Shown in pieces: positions 54,652 to 62,964 of a DNA stretch of 64,000 nt (its first letter is position 1; each line of letters begins with the position of its first letter). The notes under the pieces were generated by a model that saw only the letters and a program-made list of their open reading frames with translations, did not search any database and had not been told where the DNA came from. The position numbers were made by a program, and so were the translations under genes. Source of the DNA: Curtobacterium poinsettiae (GTDB taxonomy: Bacteria > Actinomycetota > Actinomycetes > Actinomycetales > Microbacteriaceae); contig NZ_CP106879.1 in the NCBI RefSeq assembly GCF_025677645.1, positions 2,418,001 through 2,482,000 on the forward strand. The letters run 5' to 3'.

Positions 54652-55955
54652 TTGCGTCGCGGGTCCGTCTCCTTGATGAGCGAGGTCGCGTCGCGACCCG
54701 ACACGGCACCGGTGATCCAGCCGATGATGATGCGGGCCTTCCGGTTCAGGGTCGGCATCGCGTACACGTGGTACGCGCGGTGCGCGAGCCACGCGAGCAG
54801 GTTGGTCATCTTGATGCCCTTGATGTTCGCGGCACCCTTGCCGACACCGTACGACGCGACGGTGCCGATGGAGGGGTGGCGGTACTCCTCGAGCGGCTTG
54901 CCGGTGATGGTCGCGACGATGTTGTCGGCGGCGACCACGGCCTGGCGCACGGCGTTCTGCGCGTTCGGCGGGTAGAACGCCGGCTGCTTGTCGGCGGTCA
55001 GGTCGGGCACCTGCGCGACGTTGCCGAGGCCCCAGACGCCCTCGACGACCTGGTGGGTGTCCTCGGCCTCGACCTGGAGCTTCGCGTTCGCGGCGAGGTG
55101 GCCCTTCGGCCCGCGCGGCAGGTCGGAGGCGTCCAGGAGCGGGTTCGGCTTCACGCCCGCGGTCCAGACGAGCAGGCCGGTGGCGAACTCGTCGCCGTCG
55201 GAGAACTTGACCACACCGCCCTCGGCGCTCGGCATGGTGGTCTTCAGGCGGACGTCGATGCCACGGGCGCGGAGCGACTCGAGCGTCCACTTGGACAGCT
55301 CGGGGCCGACCTCGGGAGCGACGCGGTCGAGGGCGTCGATGAGCACCCAGCGGGGCTGCTCGCCGGCGAGCGACGGGTAGGTCTTGATGGCGGCCTGCGA
55401 GACGTCGAACAGCTCACCGATCGCCTCGACGCCGGTGTAGCCACCGCCGACGAAGACGCTGGTCAGCAGACGGCGACGCTCGTCCTCGTCGCGGGTGGCA
55501 GCGGCCTTCGCGATGTTGTCGAGGAGCTTGGCGCGCACGTAGGCGGCCTCTTCGACGCTCTTGAAACCGACGCCGTACTCCTCGAGCCCGGGGGTCGGGA
55601 AGGTGCGGGTGACGGAACCGAGGGCGACGACCAGGTGGTCGTAGCCGAGGGTGCGGTCGTCGCCGCCGGCGGTCGCGATCGAGACGGTCTTGTCGGCCGA
55701 CGAGATCGCGGTGACCTTGCCCTGGATCACGCGGGTCTTGCGCAGTGCACGGCGCAGCTCGACGGTGACGTCCTTCGGCGCGATGTGGCCACCGGCGACC
55801 TCGGGCAGGAACGGCAGGTACGTGTAGTAGGTGTTCTGGTCCACGAGCGTGATGCGCATGGGCACCGTGGCCGCGTGCTTCTGGAGCTGCTTGACCGTGG
55901 TGTAGCCAGCGGAGCCGCCGCCGAGGACGAGGACGTGAGGGATCGAGTCTGCCAT
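54627..55955 (-). CDS. ndh: Type II NADH dehydrogenase
   Basis: A 442-residue NDH-2, a monotopic flavoprotein that oxidises NADH and reduces menaquinone without pumping protons. The FAD-binding motif VLVLGGGSAGYTTVKQL is at the N-terminus, the NADH-binding motif VFVGGGYTGVEAIGEL in the middle (about 170–185), and the second FAD segment VWGLGNVAQVPDL at about 310. A C-terminal amphipathic region contacts the membrane. The last residues (NFVEASKS) are repeated, out of frame, downstream. It feeds electrons to the bc1–aa3 branch encoded at 11976–16231. Confidence 0.95.
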   Translation of the reverse strand: MADSIPHVLVLGGGSAGYTTVKQLQKHAATVPMRITLVDQNTYYTYLPFLPEVAGGHIAPKDVTVELRRALRKTRVIQGKVTAISSADKTVSIATAGGDDRTLGYDHLVVALGSVTRTFPTPGLEEYGVGFKSVEEAAYVRAKLLDNIAKAAATRDEDERRRLLTSVFVGGGYTGVEAIGELFDVSQAAIKTYPSLAGEQPRWVLIDALDRVAPEVGPELSKWTLESLRARGIDVRLKTTMPSAEGGVVKFSDGDEFATGLLVWTAGVKPNPLLDASDLPRGPKGHLAANAKLQVEAEDTHQVVEGVWGLGNVAQVPDLTADKQPAFYPPNAQNAVRQAVVAADNIVATITGKPLEEYRHPSIGTVASYGVGKGAANIKGIKMTNLLAWLAHRAYHVYAMPTLNRKARIIIGWITGAVSGRDATSLIKETDPRRNFVEASKS

Positions 55956-55987
55956 TCCTCCGGTCTACCGGACTTTGGCTTGGCGCG

Positions 55988-56197
55988 TCATGAGTTCCGC
56001 GGCCTGTCGCGGAGCCGCCACCACGCGGTCTCGGCCAGTTCGGGTCCGGTGAACACCCCGTGCGGGGTGCGGCGGGACTCGGTGAGCGAGAACCGGCGCA
56101 GTCGGTAGCCGCCGCCGAAGCGGTCGATGATCGCCTCGGGTGACGCCTCGGGGTCGCGCGTGACGTACCAGGTGCGGTCGTCGACCGGCTCGATCAC
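55988..56197 (-). CDS. Small conserved hypothetical protein downstream of the helicase
   Basis: A 69-residue protein: VIEPVDDRTWYVTRDPEASP, then AIIDRFGGGYRLRRFSLTE and HGVFTGPELAETAWWRLRDR. The mixed alpha/beta pattern and low disorder suggest a small folded domain, but I do not recognise it. The GTG at 56197 lies 7 bp after the helicase stop, so it is probably translated from the same mRNA; the frame is open further into the helicase. Confidence is moderate because of the length and the lack of a ribosome binding site. Confidence 0.5.
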   Translation of the reverse strand: MIEPVDDRTWYVTRDPEASPEAIIDRFGGGYRLRRFSLTESRRTPHGVFTGPELAETAWWRLRDRPRNS

Positions 56198-56204
56198 GCC
56201 GCGG

Positions 56205-58193
56205 TCACCGTCGTCCGCCAATGCGGGAACGCAGGATGTCGATGCGCTTCTGGATCTGCTCGATGCTCGCCTGCGCCACGGCCGGGCCACCGCTGATCCT
56301 TCGGAGTTCGGCGTGGATCGATCCGTGCGGTTCGTTCGAGTGGCGGGACCAGATCGACACGAGCCGGGCGAGCTCGGTGCGCTGCTCCTTGATCGTCATG
56401 TACATCGGTCGGTCGGGCTCGGGCGCTTTCGGCATGCCGTCCTTTGCCGTGCGGCCCTTGGAGCGCTTCGCCTGCGTCGCCTGTCGCGCGCGCAGGAGGT
56501 CGCGAACCTGGTCGGGTTCGAGGAGCCCGGGGATGCCGATGAAGTCGAGCTCCTCGAGGGAACCGACCTCGCCGCCGGTGCCGAACTCACCGCCGTCGTA
56601 GAGGACGCGGTCGAAGGACGCCTGCGAGTCGAGTGCCTCGAACGGCTGGACCTCGAGCAGGCTCTCGGACGCGCGGTCTTCCTTGTTGGCCTCGGCGACC
56701 ATCGCGTCTTCGGGGTTGTACATCCCGTCGTCGGCGTCCTTCGGGCGGTCGAGGGCGTGGTCGCGCTCGAGCTCGAGGGTGGCGGCGAGGGCCATCAGGC
56801 CGGGGACGCTCGGCAGGAAGACACTCGCGGTCTCCCCGCGGCGACGGGCACGCACGAAGCGGCCGATCACCTGGGCGAAGAACAGCGGCGTGCTCGCGCT
56901 CGTGGCGTAGACCCCGACGCAGAGCCGTGGGACGTCGACGCCCTCGGACACCATGCGGACGGCGACCATCCAGCGCGAGGTGTCCTCGGCGAACGCGCTG
57001 ATGCGGCTCGACCCGGCGGCTTCGTCGGACAGCACCACGGTGGGACGCTCCCCCGTGATCTGCTGCAGGATCCGGGCGTAGGCGCGCGCCGTGGTGGTGT
57101 CGGTGGCGATGACCAGACCGCCGGCGTCGGGCACACCACGACGGACCTCGGTCAGACGCTTGTCGGCGGCGGAGAGCACGGCCGGCATCCACTCGCCCTC
57201 TGGCGACAGCGCGGTGCGCCAGGCCTGCGCCGTGATGTCCTTCGTGACCTGCTCGCCCAGGGATGCCGACATCTCGTCGCCCATCCGGGTCTTCCAGCGC
57301 ATCTGTCCGGCGTAGGCCATGAACAGCACCGGGCGGACGACGCCGTCCTTCAGGGCTCGGCCGTAGCCGTAGTTGTAGTCGGAGATCGAGGTGCGGATGC
57401 CCTGCTCGTCGGGGGCGTACTGCACGAACGGGATCGGTGCGGTGTCGGACCGGAAGGGGGTTCCCGACAGCGAGAGCCGGCGGGTGGCACCGGAGAACGC
57501 TTCTCGGATGCCGTCGCCCCACGTCAGGGCGTCGCCACCGTGGTGGACCTCGTCGAGGACGACCAGGGTGCGGCCGCCCTCGGTGATGCGCTTGTGCACC
57601 TCGGGGTTCATGCCGACCTGGGCGTACGTGATCGCGACGCCCTGGTAGTGCCGGCCGAACATGCCGTCGCCGTTCTTGAACATCGGGTCGATCCGGATGC
57701 CCACACGGTCGGCGGAGTCGGCCCACTGGCGCTTCAGGTGCTCGGTCGGGGCCACGACGACGATGCGGTCGACGGTGCCGCGGGCCAGGAGCTCGGTCGC
57801 CAGTCGGAGCGCGAAGGTGGTCTTGCCGGCACCCGGGGTCGCTGCCGTCAGGAAGTCGCGGGGTTCCTTCTCGAAGTACTTCGTGAGCGCTTCGATCTGC
57901 CAGGCGCGGAGCTTCGACGCCGTGCCCCAGGCGGCCCGGTCCGGGAACGCCGGCGACAGGTGCTGGACGGCGGAGTTGCCAGCCGCTTCGGCCAGGGCCG
58001 CGGCGTCGGCTTCGTCACGGGCGGCGTCGCCCTGCGCCTGCGCCGTCTGGTGCGCCTGGGTCTGGTGCCCCTGGTTCTCGTGGACCGGGGTGCCGTCGTG
58101 CGTCGGCGACGATCCGCCTGCGCCGGACCGGTCGTCACCCGACTCCGCCCACAGCGTGGCGGGCTGCTGGTCTTCGTACTCCGCTGCGCTCAC
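56205..58193 (-). CDS. DEAD/DEAH-box SF2 helicase
   Basis: A protein of about 662 residues. After an Ala/Gln-rich N-terminus (1–85) comes the helicase core: motif I TAATPGAGKTTFALRL, motif II LVVLDEVHHGGD (DEVH), motif III LSLSGTPFRSD and motif VI IGRFVRARRRG. Such proteins resemble the XPB/type III restriction helicases found singly in actinobacterial genomes; the role is unknown, but DNA repair is likely. The GTG at 58193 is preceded by TAGAAT with an 8-nt spacer (leaderless pattern). The C-terminal region (about 500–662) is charged and helical. Confidence 0.87.
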   Translation of the reverse strand: MSAAEYEDQQPATLWAESGDDRSGAGGSSPTHDGTPVHENQGHQTQAHQTAQAQGDAARDEADAAALAEAAGNSAVQHLSPAFPDRAAWGTASKLRAWQIEALTKYFEKEPRDFLTAATPGAGKTTFALRLATELLARGTVDRIVVVAPTEHLKRQWADSADRVGIRIDPMFKNGDGMFGRHYQGVAITYAQVGMNPEVHKRITEGGRTLVVLDEVHHGGDALTWGDGIREAFSGATRRLSLSGTPFRSDTAPIPFVQYAPDEQGIRTSISDYNYGYGRALKDGVVRPVLFMAYAGQMRWKTRMGDEMSASLGEQVTKDITAQAWRTALSPEGEWMPAVLSAADKRLTEVRRGVPDAGGLVIATDTTTARAYARILQQITGERPTVVLSDEAAGSSRISAFAEDTSRWMVAVRMVSEGVDVPRLCVGVYATSASTPLFFAQVIGRFVRARRRGETASVFLPSVPGLMALAATLELERDHALDRPKDADDGMYNPEDAMVAEANKEDRASESLLEVQPFEALDSQASFDRVLYDGGEFGTGGEVGSLEELDFIGIPGLLEPDQVRDLLRARQATQAKRSKGRTAKDGMPKAPEPDRPMYMTIKEQRTELARLVSIWSRHSNEPHGSIHAELRRISGGPAVAQASIEQIQKRIDILRSRIGGRR

Positions 58194-58216
58194 TGAACCC
58201 GATTCTACCGCCACCG

Positions 58217-59461
58217 TCAGTCCTGCCGAGCGTGCGGGACGCCGCCGTCGGGGGTCCGGCGGACCAGGGATGCCGGTCGCAGCACGCCGGCGCCGAACCG
58301 GGCGGCGACCGCGTCGACCGTGGTCTCGGTGTCACGCCACGGCGCGTCGTCGTCCCACAGGGCGTTGCTCGCGGCCGCGGGCACGAGGTTCTCACCACGC
58401 ACCCCGATCAGCCGGATCCGGTTGCCCGGTCGGTGCAGCACGTCGTACAGCTCGACGGCTTCGCGGTGCAGGCGCTTCGCGACGTCGGTGGGCTCCGCCA
58501 GGGTGCGCGACCGGGTGAGGGTGGTGAAGTCGGTGTACCGGACCTTGAGCGCCACGGTCCGGGCCTGCACGTCGGCCTGGCGCAGGCGGACGGCGACCTT
58601 GTCGGCCAGGCGCAGGAGTTCGCGGGCGACGTCGTCGCGCTCGGTCAGGTCGCGGCCGAACGTGACCTCGTGCCCGATGGACTTCTCGCCGACGCCGGTG
58701 TCGACCACGCGGGGGTCGCGACCCCACGACAGGTCGTGCAGCCGCTGCCCGCCGGCCGGGCCGAGTGCCGACACCAGCGACCCGAGCGGGGTGTTCGCCA
58801 GGTCGCCGACCGTGCGGATGCCCCGGCGTTCGAGCGTCTCCTGCGTCTTGCCGCCGACGCCCCAGAGCGCGGACACCGGCTGCGGGTGCAGGAACGCCAC
58901 GGTGTCGGCGGCGGGGACCACGAGCAGGCCGTCCGGCTTCGACCGGCTGGAGGCGAGCTTCGCGACGAACTTCGTCGATGCCGCACCGACGGAGCAGTGC
59001 AGTCCGGTCTCGGCGAAGACCGTGCGGCGGATCGCCTGGCCGATCTGCCACGGAGTGCCGTACAGCCGGAGGGCACCGGCGACGTCGAGGAACGCCTCGT
59101 CGATGCCGAGGCGCTCGACCCGCGGGGTGAACCGGTCGAAGATCGCCATCACCGCGGCGGACTTCGCCCGGTACTTCTCGAAGTGCGGCTCGACGATGAC
59201 GGCGTTCGGGCAGCGGCGTTTGGCGACGGCCATCGGCATCGCGGAGTTGACCCCGTAGCGACGGGCTTCGTAGGTGGCGGCGGTGACGACGGAGCGGTCG
59301 GAGTCGTGTCCGACGATGACCGGCAGCCCCACCAGGTCGGGGCGGTCGAGCAGTTCGACGGAGGCGAAGAAGGCGTCCATGTCGACGTGCAGCACGGTCG
59401 CCGAGACGTCGTCCACCGGTGCGTCGGAGACGAGGCGGTTCCGTCCGTCCTGCTTACTCAC
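58217..59461 (-). CDS. dinB: DNA polymerase IV
   Basis: A 414-residue Y-family translesion polymerase. The catalytic carboxylates are in HVDMDAFFASVE and RLGIDEAFLDVAG. The YEARRYGVNSAMPMAVAKRR segment and the helix-hairpin-helix LWGVGGKTQETLERRGI follow the usual order. The little-finger domain spans about 240–350. There is no C-terminal beta-clamp motif that I recognise clearly. The start is GTG at 59461. It lies 23 bp upstream of the helicase in the same direction, so both could share an mRNA. Confidence 0.93.
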   Translation of the reverse strand: MSKQDGRNRLVSDAPVDDVSATVLHVDMDAFFASVELLDRPDLVGLPVIVGHDSDRSVVTAATYEARRYGVNSAMPMAVAKRRCPNAVIVEPHFEKYRAKSAAVMAIFDRFTPRVERLGIDEAFLDVAGALRLYGTPWQIGQAIRRTVFAETGLHCSVGAASTKFVAKLASSRSKPDGLLVVPAADTVAFLHPQPVSALWGVGGKTQETLERRGIRTVGDLANTPLGSLVSALGPAGGQRLHDLSWGRDPRVVDTGVGEKSIGHEVTFGRDLTERDDVARELLRLADKVAVRLRQADVQARTVALKVRYTDFTTLTRSRTLAEPTDVAKRLHREAVELYDVLHRPGNRIRLIGVRGENLVPAAASNALWDDDAPWRDTETTVDAVAARFGAGVLRPASLVRRTPDGGVPHARQD

Positions 59462-59579
59462 ACCGAGATGATGCCAGGCGCCGCCGACATCGCCGTGCCG
59501 GGAGTGCCCACGGCCGCGCGGTGCGAGGTTCGTCGCGTCGTGCGCGGTTGCTCACCGGCCGCGGCACCGTACGCCGCCC

Positions 59580-60743
59580 TCAGCCGAGCGGGCCGAGCAC
59601 CGACGCGGCGATCGTCCGCGCCGCGGAGTCCCGAGACGACGGGTGGTACTGCCCCGCCCGGACGTCCCGCGCCAGCCGCGCCAGCTCGCTGGAGGACCGG
59701 AACGCCGAGCCGCCGACGACGCGCACGGCCTCGTCCACGACGTGCTGCGCGGTGTCCACGGCCCGGGCCTTCGTCCCGACGAGCAGCGGGAACCAGCGGG
59801 CGCCGAGGTCGTCGAGCTCGTCGACCGACCGCGCCAGCGAGTCGACCTGCAGCGTGATCGCGTCGACCGCACCGCGCAGGTCGGCGATCGCCCGCCGCAC
59901 GTCGGGGTCCTGCGACCGTCGGGTGCCGTCAGCCGCGGTCCGCCCCGCCACGGCGGACGCCGCGAGCGCGATCGCGCGCTCCGCGATCCCCACGTACACC
60001 GACGCGATGAGGAGCTCGAACGCCGCGAAGATCCCGAACACGAGCGGGTCCTGGTTCGGCCCGACCGGCAGCGACCGGACGATGCGGTCGGCGGGGACGT
60101 GCACGCCGTGCAGCTTCGTGGTGCGGCTCTGCGTCGCACGCATGCCGAGCGGGTCCCAGTCGTCCAGGTGCTCGACGTCGCCGTCCGACCGCAGGACGAA
60201 CCCGTGCACGAGCCGTGGCTCCGGCCCCGAGGTGTCCTTGCCGAAGACGCTCATGACGTCCCACGCCGGTGCGAGCGACGTGAAGACCTTCGTGCCGGTG
60301 AACCGGTAGCCGCCGTCGCCGTCCGGCTCCGCCGTCGTCGACGAGTCGAACAGCACGGCGTCGTTGCCGGGTTCGCTCACCCCGAAGGCGAGCAGGTGGT
60401 CGTCCGCAGCGTGGTCGGTGACGGCCTGGAGGAACGACCCGCCTCGCGCACGGACGGCGCGGGCCGCCTGCACCCACACCTGGTGCATGCCGAGGCCGAG
60501 TGCCGTCGCCGGCGCGGCCTGGGCGAGGGCGCGCTGCACCCCCACGGTGGCCCGGAGGCCGAGGCCCGCCCCGCCCTGCTCGACGGGCACGCCGATCCGC
60601 AGGTAGCCGACGGCGCGGAGCTCGTCGAGGTCCTCGGTGCAGAACGCGTTCGCGGCGTCGTAGCCGGGGGCTCGCTCGGCGATGCGGCTGAACAGCTCGT
60701 CCGGCACCGACCAGCCGACGGCGTCCGTGTTGGCCTTCGTCAT
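59580..60743 (-). CDS. Acyl-CoA dehydrogenase family protein
   Basis: A 387-residue flavoprotein. The N-terminal helical domain is followed by LAFGVSEPGNDAVL, the FAD-binding stretch of the beta domain, and FTGTKVFTSLAPAWDV. The C-terminal helical domain has QHVVDEAVRVVGGSAF. The usual catalytic Glu is not obvious, so this may act as a monooxygenase-like or desulfurisation-type (DszC-like) relative rather than a beta-oxidation enzyme. The ATG is preceded by TAGTCT with a 6-nt spacer (leaderless). Confidence 0.83.
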   Translation of the reverse strand: MTKANTDAVGWSVPDELFSRIAERAPGYDAANAFCTEDLDELRAVGYLRIGVPVEQGGAGLGLRATVGVQRALAQAAPATALGLGMHQVWVQAARAVRARGGSFLQAVTDHAADDHLLAFGVSEPGNDAVLFDSSTTAEPDGDGGYRFTGTKVFTSLAPAWDVMSVFGKDTSGPEPRLVHGFVLRSDGDVEHLDDWDPLGMRATQSRTTKLHGVHVPADRIVRSLPVGPNQDPLVFGIFAAFELLIASVYVGIAERAIALAASAVAGRTAADGTRRSQDPDVRRAIADLRGAVDAITLQVDSLARSVDELDDLGARWFPLLVGTKARAVDTAQHVVDEAVRVVGGSAFRSSSELARLARDVRAGQYHPSSRDSAARTIAASVLGPLG

Positions 60744-60749
60744 GCCACG

Positions 60750-60759
60750 AGACTAGGGT
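60750..60759. promoter_or_regulatory. Overlapping divergent -10 elements
   Basis: AGACTAGGGT holds TAGTCT on the minus strand (60755–60750), 6 nt before the acyl-CoA dehydrogenase ATG, and TAGGGT on the plus strand (60754–60759), 7 nt before the SGNH GTG. The two hexamers share the TA at 60754–60755. Both starts are only 23 bp apart. Confidence 0.6.
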
Positions 60760-60766
60760 CCGGAAC

Positions 60767-61561
60767 GTGTCAGATCGTCATCCTTGGACCAGGTACGTCG
60801 CGATCGGTGACTCGTTCACCGAGGGCATCGGGGACCCCGACCCCACCGTCCCGGGCGGCAACCGCGGCTGGGCGGACCGCGTCGCCGAGGTGCTCGCACA
60901 CCAGACCGACGACTTCGCCTACGCGAACCTCGCGATCCGGGGGCGGTTGCTGCAGCAGATCATCGACGAGCAGGCCGAGGCCGCCGTCGCCCTGCACCCG
61001 GACCTCATCACGGTGTCCGCTGGCGGTAACGACATCATCCGCCCCGGCTCGGACCCGGACGAGCTCGCCGAGCGCGTGGACCGGCTCGTGGCCGACCTGC
61101 GCCGCGACGGAGCCACCGTCGTGCTGTTCACCGGCCCCGACGTCGGGATGACCCCGGTGCTCGGCATGGTCCGTGGCAAGACGGCGATCTACAACGAGAA
61201 CCTGCACGCCATCGCCCTGAAGCACGGCGCCCTGGTGGCGAACACGTGGGCACTGCGCGTGCTCCGGGACCCGCGGATGTGGGCTCCCGACCGGCTGCAC
61301 CACTCCCCGATGGGCCACTCGACGATCGCCGCGGCGGTGCTCGACACCCTCGGCGTGCCGCACGGCCTCGAACCGTTCAACCCGGACCCGCTCGAGGCAC
61401 GGCCGTGGCGTGAGGCCCGCGCCGAGGACCTCGGCTGGGCCAGGGAGTACCTGGTGCCGTGGGTGGTCCGGCGCATCAAGCACACCTCGTCCGGCGACGG
61501 GGTGTCGGCGAAGCGGCCCGAGCTGCAGATCGTCACCGAGCATCCCTCCGACACCCCGTAG
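60767..61561 (+). CDS. SGNH/GDSL hydrolase
   Basis: A 264-residue SGNH hydrolase. Block I is YVAIGDSFTEGIGDPDP, the oxyanion Asn is in VSAGGNDIIRP, and the C-terminal catalytic Asp-His pair is DRLHHSPMGH. It is larger than the protein at 7650 and of a different subgroup. There is no signal peptide, so it acts in the cytoplasm as an esterase or lipase-like enzyme; the substrate is unknown. The GTG start is preceded by TAGGGT with a 7-nt spacer, so it is probably leaderless. It converges on the serine hydrolase gene. Confidence 0.88.
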   Translation: MSDRHPWTRYVAIGDSFTEGIGDPDPTVPGGNRGWADRVAEVLAHQTDDFAYANLAIRGRLLQQIIDEQAEAAVALHPDLITVSAGGNDIIRPGSDPDELAERVDRLVADLRRDGATVVLFTGPDVGMTPVLGMVRGKTAIYNENLHAIALKHGALVANTWALRVLRDPRMWAPDRLHHSPMGHSTIAAAVLDTLGVPHGLEPFNPDPLEARPWREARAEDLGWAREYLVPWVVRRIKHTSSGDGVSAKRPELQIVTEHPSDTP

Positions 61562-61566
61562 GCACT

Positions 61567-61587
61567 GGGCCTCGGAGCCACAGGCCC
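61567..61587. terminator. Weak hairpin between convergent genes
   Basis: GGGCCT and AGGCCC form a 6-bp stem with a 9-nt loop in the 26-bp gap between the SGNH hydrolase and serine hydrolase stops. Confidence 0.35.
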
Positions 61588-62931
61588 TCAGTCAGCGGGG
61601 CGCCGCAGCGTGAGCGGTCCGTCGTGCAGCGGCTCGGTCTGCCAGCTCGTCGTCGTCGATCCCGTCGTCGGGTCGATCCGCACGTGCGCCAGGTGCGGGG
61701 TCTCGACGAACCGCACGTCGACGCGGACCGTCCCGTCGTCCTCGACGGCACCGCTCGCGGCGAGCGGCCCCGCGACGGCCCACTCCCCCTGCCCGACCGG
61801 CACCGACAGGGTGCCGCCGTCGACGTCGAGCGTGAGCCGCCACCCGACGCCGTCACGGGCCAGCGGACCGACGTCGGCGAGGCCCTGCAGCGGACCACCG
61901 TCGACGGCGGGCAGTCCCAGGGAGGCGAGCCGGGCCTCCAGGGCGGGTGCCGAGGCCGCGTCGGACGCGCGGTCGACGGCGGGCAGCAGGTGCCGCCAGA
62001 CCGCATCGAGGACCGCCTGCATGTCGAGGCTCTGGCCGGTCATCGCGAGCACGACGTCCTGCTCCGGCAGGACGACGCAGAACTGACCGTAGGCGCCGTC
62101 GCCGCGGAAGCCGTGGCGGGCCATCCAGAACTGGAAGCCGTAGCCCTGGGACCAGTCGGGGTTGGGCTCGTCCGGGTTGGCGACCTGCGTGCTGGTGGCC
62201 TGCTCGACCCAGTCGACGTCGAGGATCCGCTCGCCGTCCCACACGCCGCCCTGCAGGTACAGCTGGCCGAGCTTGGCGACCGCGTCCGTCGGCGCGTAGC
62301 ACCCGCTGTACCCGAGCTCTGCGCCGGTGTCGTCGCGGCGCCAGGCGAGGTCGTCGATGCCGAGTGGGTCGAGCAGGTGCGGGCGGAGCCACGCGACGAG
62401 GGACCCGCCGGTCACCCGCCGGACGATCTCGGCGAGGGTGTACGTGCACGGCTGGTTGTAGGCGAAGACCGTGCCGGGTTCCTCGTCCGGCGGGAGCAGC
62501 AGGAACCCGCGCACCGTGTTCGTCGGGTCGAGGGCCTGGGCGCGGTCGATCGTCTCCTCGCGGTGGCCGCTCGCCATCGCGAGCAGGTGCCGGACGCGGA
62601 TGCGGCGGCTGCGTTCGTCCGTGACGTCGGCGTCGAGCTCCGGGAAGTACGACAGCACGGTGGCGTCGAGGTCGATCAGGCCCGCCCGGACGGCGATGCC
62701 GACCCCGGCGGCGGTGAAGCTCTTGCTCAACGAGTAGAGCAGGTGCACGCGGTCGGCGGCGTACGGCTGCCACCAGCCCTCGGCCGCGACCTGGCCGTGC
62801 CGGAGCAGCATGATGCTGTGCGGCTCCACGTCGGGGGTGGACTCGAGGGCGTCGAGCAGGGCGGTCACGCCGGCGGGGTCGATGCCGAGGGCGGCGGGGG
62901 TGGTCCGGGGGAACGTCGTCATCGTCGTCAC
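61588..62931 (-). CDS. Beta-lactamase-like serine hydrolase (class C/esterase type)
   Basis: A 447-residue serine hydrolase of the beta-lactamase superfamily. The SxxK motif is in LYSLSKSFTAAG (about 66–77), the Tyr-x-Asn-like motif is in FAYNQPCTYTLAEI, and a C-terminal beta-rich domain (about 350–447) follows. The fold is shared by class C beta-lactamases, esterases and D-aminopeptidases; no signal peptide is seen, so a cytoplasmic esterase is more likely than a resistance enzyme. The GTG at 62931 is preceded by TAGAGT with a 7-nt spacer (leaderless). ATG at 62922 is an alternative. Confidence 0.87.
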   Translation of the reverse strand: MTTMTTFPRTTPAALGIDPAGVTALLDALESTPDVEPHSIMLLRHGQVAAEGWWQPYAADRVHLLYSLSKSFTAAGVGIAVRAGLIDLDATVLSYFPELDADVTDERSRRIRVRHLLAMASGHREETIDRAQALDPTNTVRGFLLLPPDEEPGTVFAYNQPCTYTLAEIVRRVTGGSLVAWLRPHLLDPLGIDDLAWRRDDTGAELGYSGCYAPTDAVAKLGQLYLQGGVWDGERILDVDWVEQATSTQVANPDEPNPDWSQGYGFQFWMARHGFRGDGAYGQFCVVLPEQDVVLAMTGQSLDMQAVLDAVWRHLLPAVDRASDAASAPALEARLASLGLPAVDGGPLQGLADVGPLARDGVGWRLTLDVDGGTLSVPVGQGEWAVAGPLAASGAVEDDGTVRVDVRFVETPHLAHVRIDPTTGSTTTSWQTEPLHDGPLTLRRPAD

Positions 62932-62964
62932 CCGACCGACTCTACGGTCGGCGGCCGACGGGCG

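Noticed and set aside
54523-55290. A minus-strand frame ending in the last ndh repeat copy
   Set aside because: It is out of frame with ndh and ends in FVEASKS only because the repeat unit carries that sequence; the true gene ends at 54627.
58193-58260. A PafBC-type damage promoter upstream of the SF2 helicase
   Set aside because: CTGACGGTGGCGG before TAGAAT resembles part of the mycobacterial motif, but the spacing between the GTGGC part and the -10 does not fit.
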